Of a DNA stretch of 6,006 nt, positions 5,038 to 6,006 are shown piece by piece. How positions within the stretch are numbered: the stretch's first letter is position 1; every line of letters begins with the position of its first letter. The DNA is from Ruminococcus flavefaciens. GTDB taxonomy: Bacteria > Bacillota > Clostridia > Oscillospirales > Ruminococcaceae. Position numbers and translations under genes: made by a program. The notes under the pieces are model-generated. The model did not search any database, had not been told where the DNA came from, and saw only the letters and a program-made list of their open reading frames with translations. Location of the stretch: the NCBI GenBank assembly GCA_002350065.1, contig DEDQ01000056.1, forward strand, positions 10,494 through 16,499, in the 5' to 3' direction.

Positions 5038-6006
5038 TCATATCTCGTCGATAAGTCTGATTATGTCCTTGAAGGGCATGAGAGTAGAATCGACCTCAAG
5101 GGCTCTGTGAGCTCTGAGAATGCCCTCAGCAGTCTGCTTCATCACGGGGAAAGCGGCTCTCATGAGCTGATTTGCATAGATGACGATATTGACGCCGTGA
5201 GACGAGAGCTCAGCCTCTGTGACCTGATTGAACGAAGTAGGAACGACAACGATAGGAGTTTTGCTGTCCTTCTCTCTGAACTTGTCGCAGAACTCGAATA
5301 TCTCAGCAGGGTCTTTTTTGCGGCTGTGTATCATGATGCCGTCAGCGCCTGCACCGGCGAACGCGAAAGCTCTTTCAAGAGCGTCGTCCATGCCGCACTC
5401 GAGGATAAGGCTCTCGATACGTGCGATTATCATGAAATCGTCGGAGAGCTGAGCCTTCTTGCCGGCAGCTATCTTAGCGCAGAAATTCTCGATAGAATCC
5501 TGAGTCTGAACGACCTCAGTGCCGAAGAGACTGTTCTTCTTGAGACCGGTCTTGTCCTCGATGATAACAGCGCTGACGCCCATACGCTCGAGAGTTCTCA
5601 CGTTGTATACGAAATGCTCGGTAAGTCCGCCTGTATCGCCGTCGAGGATAATAGGCTTCGTAGTGACCTCCATGATATCGTTGATAGTACGCAGACGCGA
5701 GGTCATATCAACGAGCTCGATATCGGGCTTGCCGCGGTCGGTACTGTCGCAGAGCGAGGATACCCACATCGCGTCGAACTGATTGAGTCTGCCGTCCTGA
5801 CCCTCGACCATAGTCTTTTCAACGATAAGACCGGTAAGGCCGGAATGAGCCTCCATAGTTTTAACAACAGGAGTCATCTCGATGAGCTGACGGAGACGTT
5901 TTCTTCTGTATTCAGGCATAGAGAGCTTTTCTCTGAGCTTGTCGTCGACCTTTCTGACTTCTTCGTTATATGTATAGGGAACGTCAACTATCTGTCCGCC
6001 GTACTC
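5038..6006 (-). CDS. aepX: phosphoenolpyruvate mutase, 5' end beyond window
   Basis: Also called pepM; converts PEP to 3-phosphonopyruvate, the entry step to nearly all natural phosphonates. Numbering from Met at 5917-5919, the isocitrate-lyase/PEP-mutase barrel shows MEAHSGL (22-28), WVSSLCDS (52-59), the Mg-binding ILDGDTGG (91-98), the diagnostic gating-loop motif EDKTGLKKNS (121-130), ARIES (166-170) and the IHSRK (197-201) site. EDKxGxxxNS separates true mutases from other superfamily members. The frame stays open for 29 more codons to the right edge (EYGGQIVDVPYTYNEEVRKV and onward), with no ATG, GTG or TTG among them. The Met at 5919 has no convincing ribosome binding site, so the real start probably lies outside. 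An N-terminal cytidylyltransferase-like domain, as I recall in some gut-bacterial PEP mutases of about 430 residues, is possible but unseen. 322 residues are visible. The stop lies 10 bases before the phosphoesterase gene. Confidence 0.95.
   Translation of the reverse strand, partial: EYGGQIVDVPYTYNEEVRKVDDKLREKLSMPEYRRKRLRQLIEMTPVVKTMEAHSGLTGLIVEKTMVEGQDGRLNQFDAMWVSSLCDSTDRGKPDIELVDMTSRLRTINDIMEVTTKPIILDGDTGGLTEHFVYNVRTLERMGVSAVIIEDKTGLKKNSLFGTEVVQTQDSIENFCAKIAAGKKAQLSDDFMIIARIESLILECGMDDALERAFAFAGAGADGIMIHSRKKDPAEIFEFCDKFREKDSKTPIVVVPTSFNQVTEAELSSHGVNIVIYANQLMRAAFPVMKQTAEGILRAHRALEVDSTLMPFKDIIRLIDEI

Noticed and set aside
1..6006. CRISPR array, tRNA or rRNA genes, insertion sequences, riboswitch
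   Set aside because: No spaced direct repeats, RNA gene signatures, transposase motifs or long non-coding leader were seen; the window is almost wholly coding.

Overview
The window is a single, tightly packed, leftward-transcribed gene run. All seven genes lie on the minus strand, with gaps of 10 to 15 bases or a 4-base overlap, and there is no room for a promoter or terminator between them. Every gene starts just after a Shine-Dalgarno sequence, mostly a strong AGGAGG or GGAGG type. This fits an anaerobic Firmicute of the class Clostridia. A Ruminococcus-like gut bacterium is my best guess from the TSCPD-domain protein and the protein style, but the genus cannot be proven from this sequence. 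Base composition and codon use look even throughout, with no sign of a recent insertion.

In transcription order (right to left), the genes are: a phosphoenolpyruvate mutase that runs off the right edge (5038-6006); a calcineurin-like metallophosphoesterase (4281-5027); an extended short-chain dehydrogenase / NAD-dependent epimerase (3262-4266); a GT-A-fold nucleotidyltransferase resembling choline-phosphate or phosphonate cytidylyltransferases (2477-3250); a divergent Rossmann dehydrogenase with lactate/malate-dehydrogenase-like features (1290-2480); a thiamine-diphosphate-dependent phosphonopyruvate decarboxylase (159-1274); and the start of a small TSCPD-domain protein that runs off the left edge (1-146).

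PEP mutase plus phosphonopyruvate decarboxylase is the defining pair for making C-P bonds: PEP is rearranged to phosphonopyruvate, which is pulled forward by decarboxylation to phosphonoacetaldehyde. The genes between them suggest the rest of the route. The dehydrogenase could reduce phosphonoacetaldehyde to 2-hydroxyethylphosphonate, or act on phosphonopyruvate. The nucleotidyltransferase could convert the phosphonate to a CMP-activated form. The epimerase and phosphoesterase could tailor or trim a product, perhaps for attachment to a surface glycan or lipid. No aminotransferase for 2-aminoethylphosphonate is visible, so the head-group may be the alcohol rather than the amine. The final acceptor and any transferase or export genes lie outside the window.

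The most novel point is the use of an LDH-like dehydrogenase with altered catalytic positions, where characterised phosphonate pathways usually use an iron-type alcohol dehydrogenase or an aminotransferase. Two perfect short-loop inverted repeats inside coding regions are also recorded.
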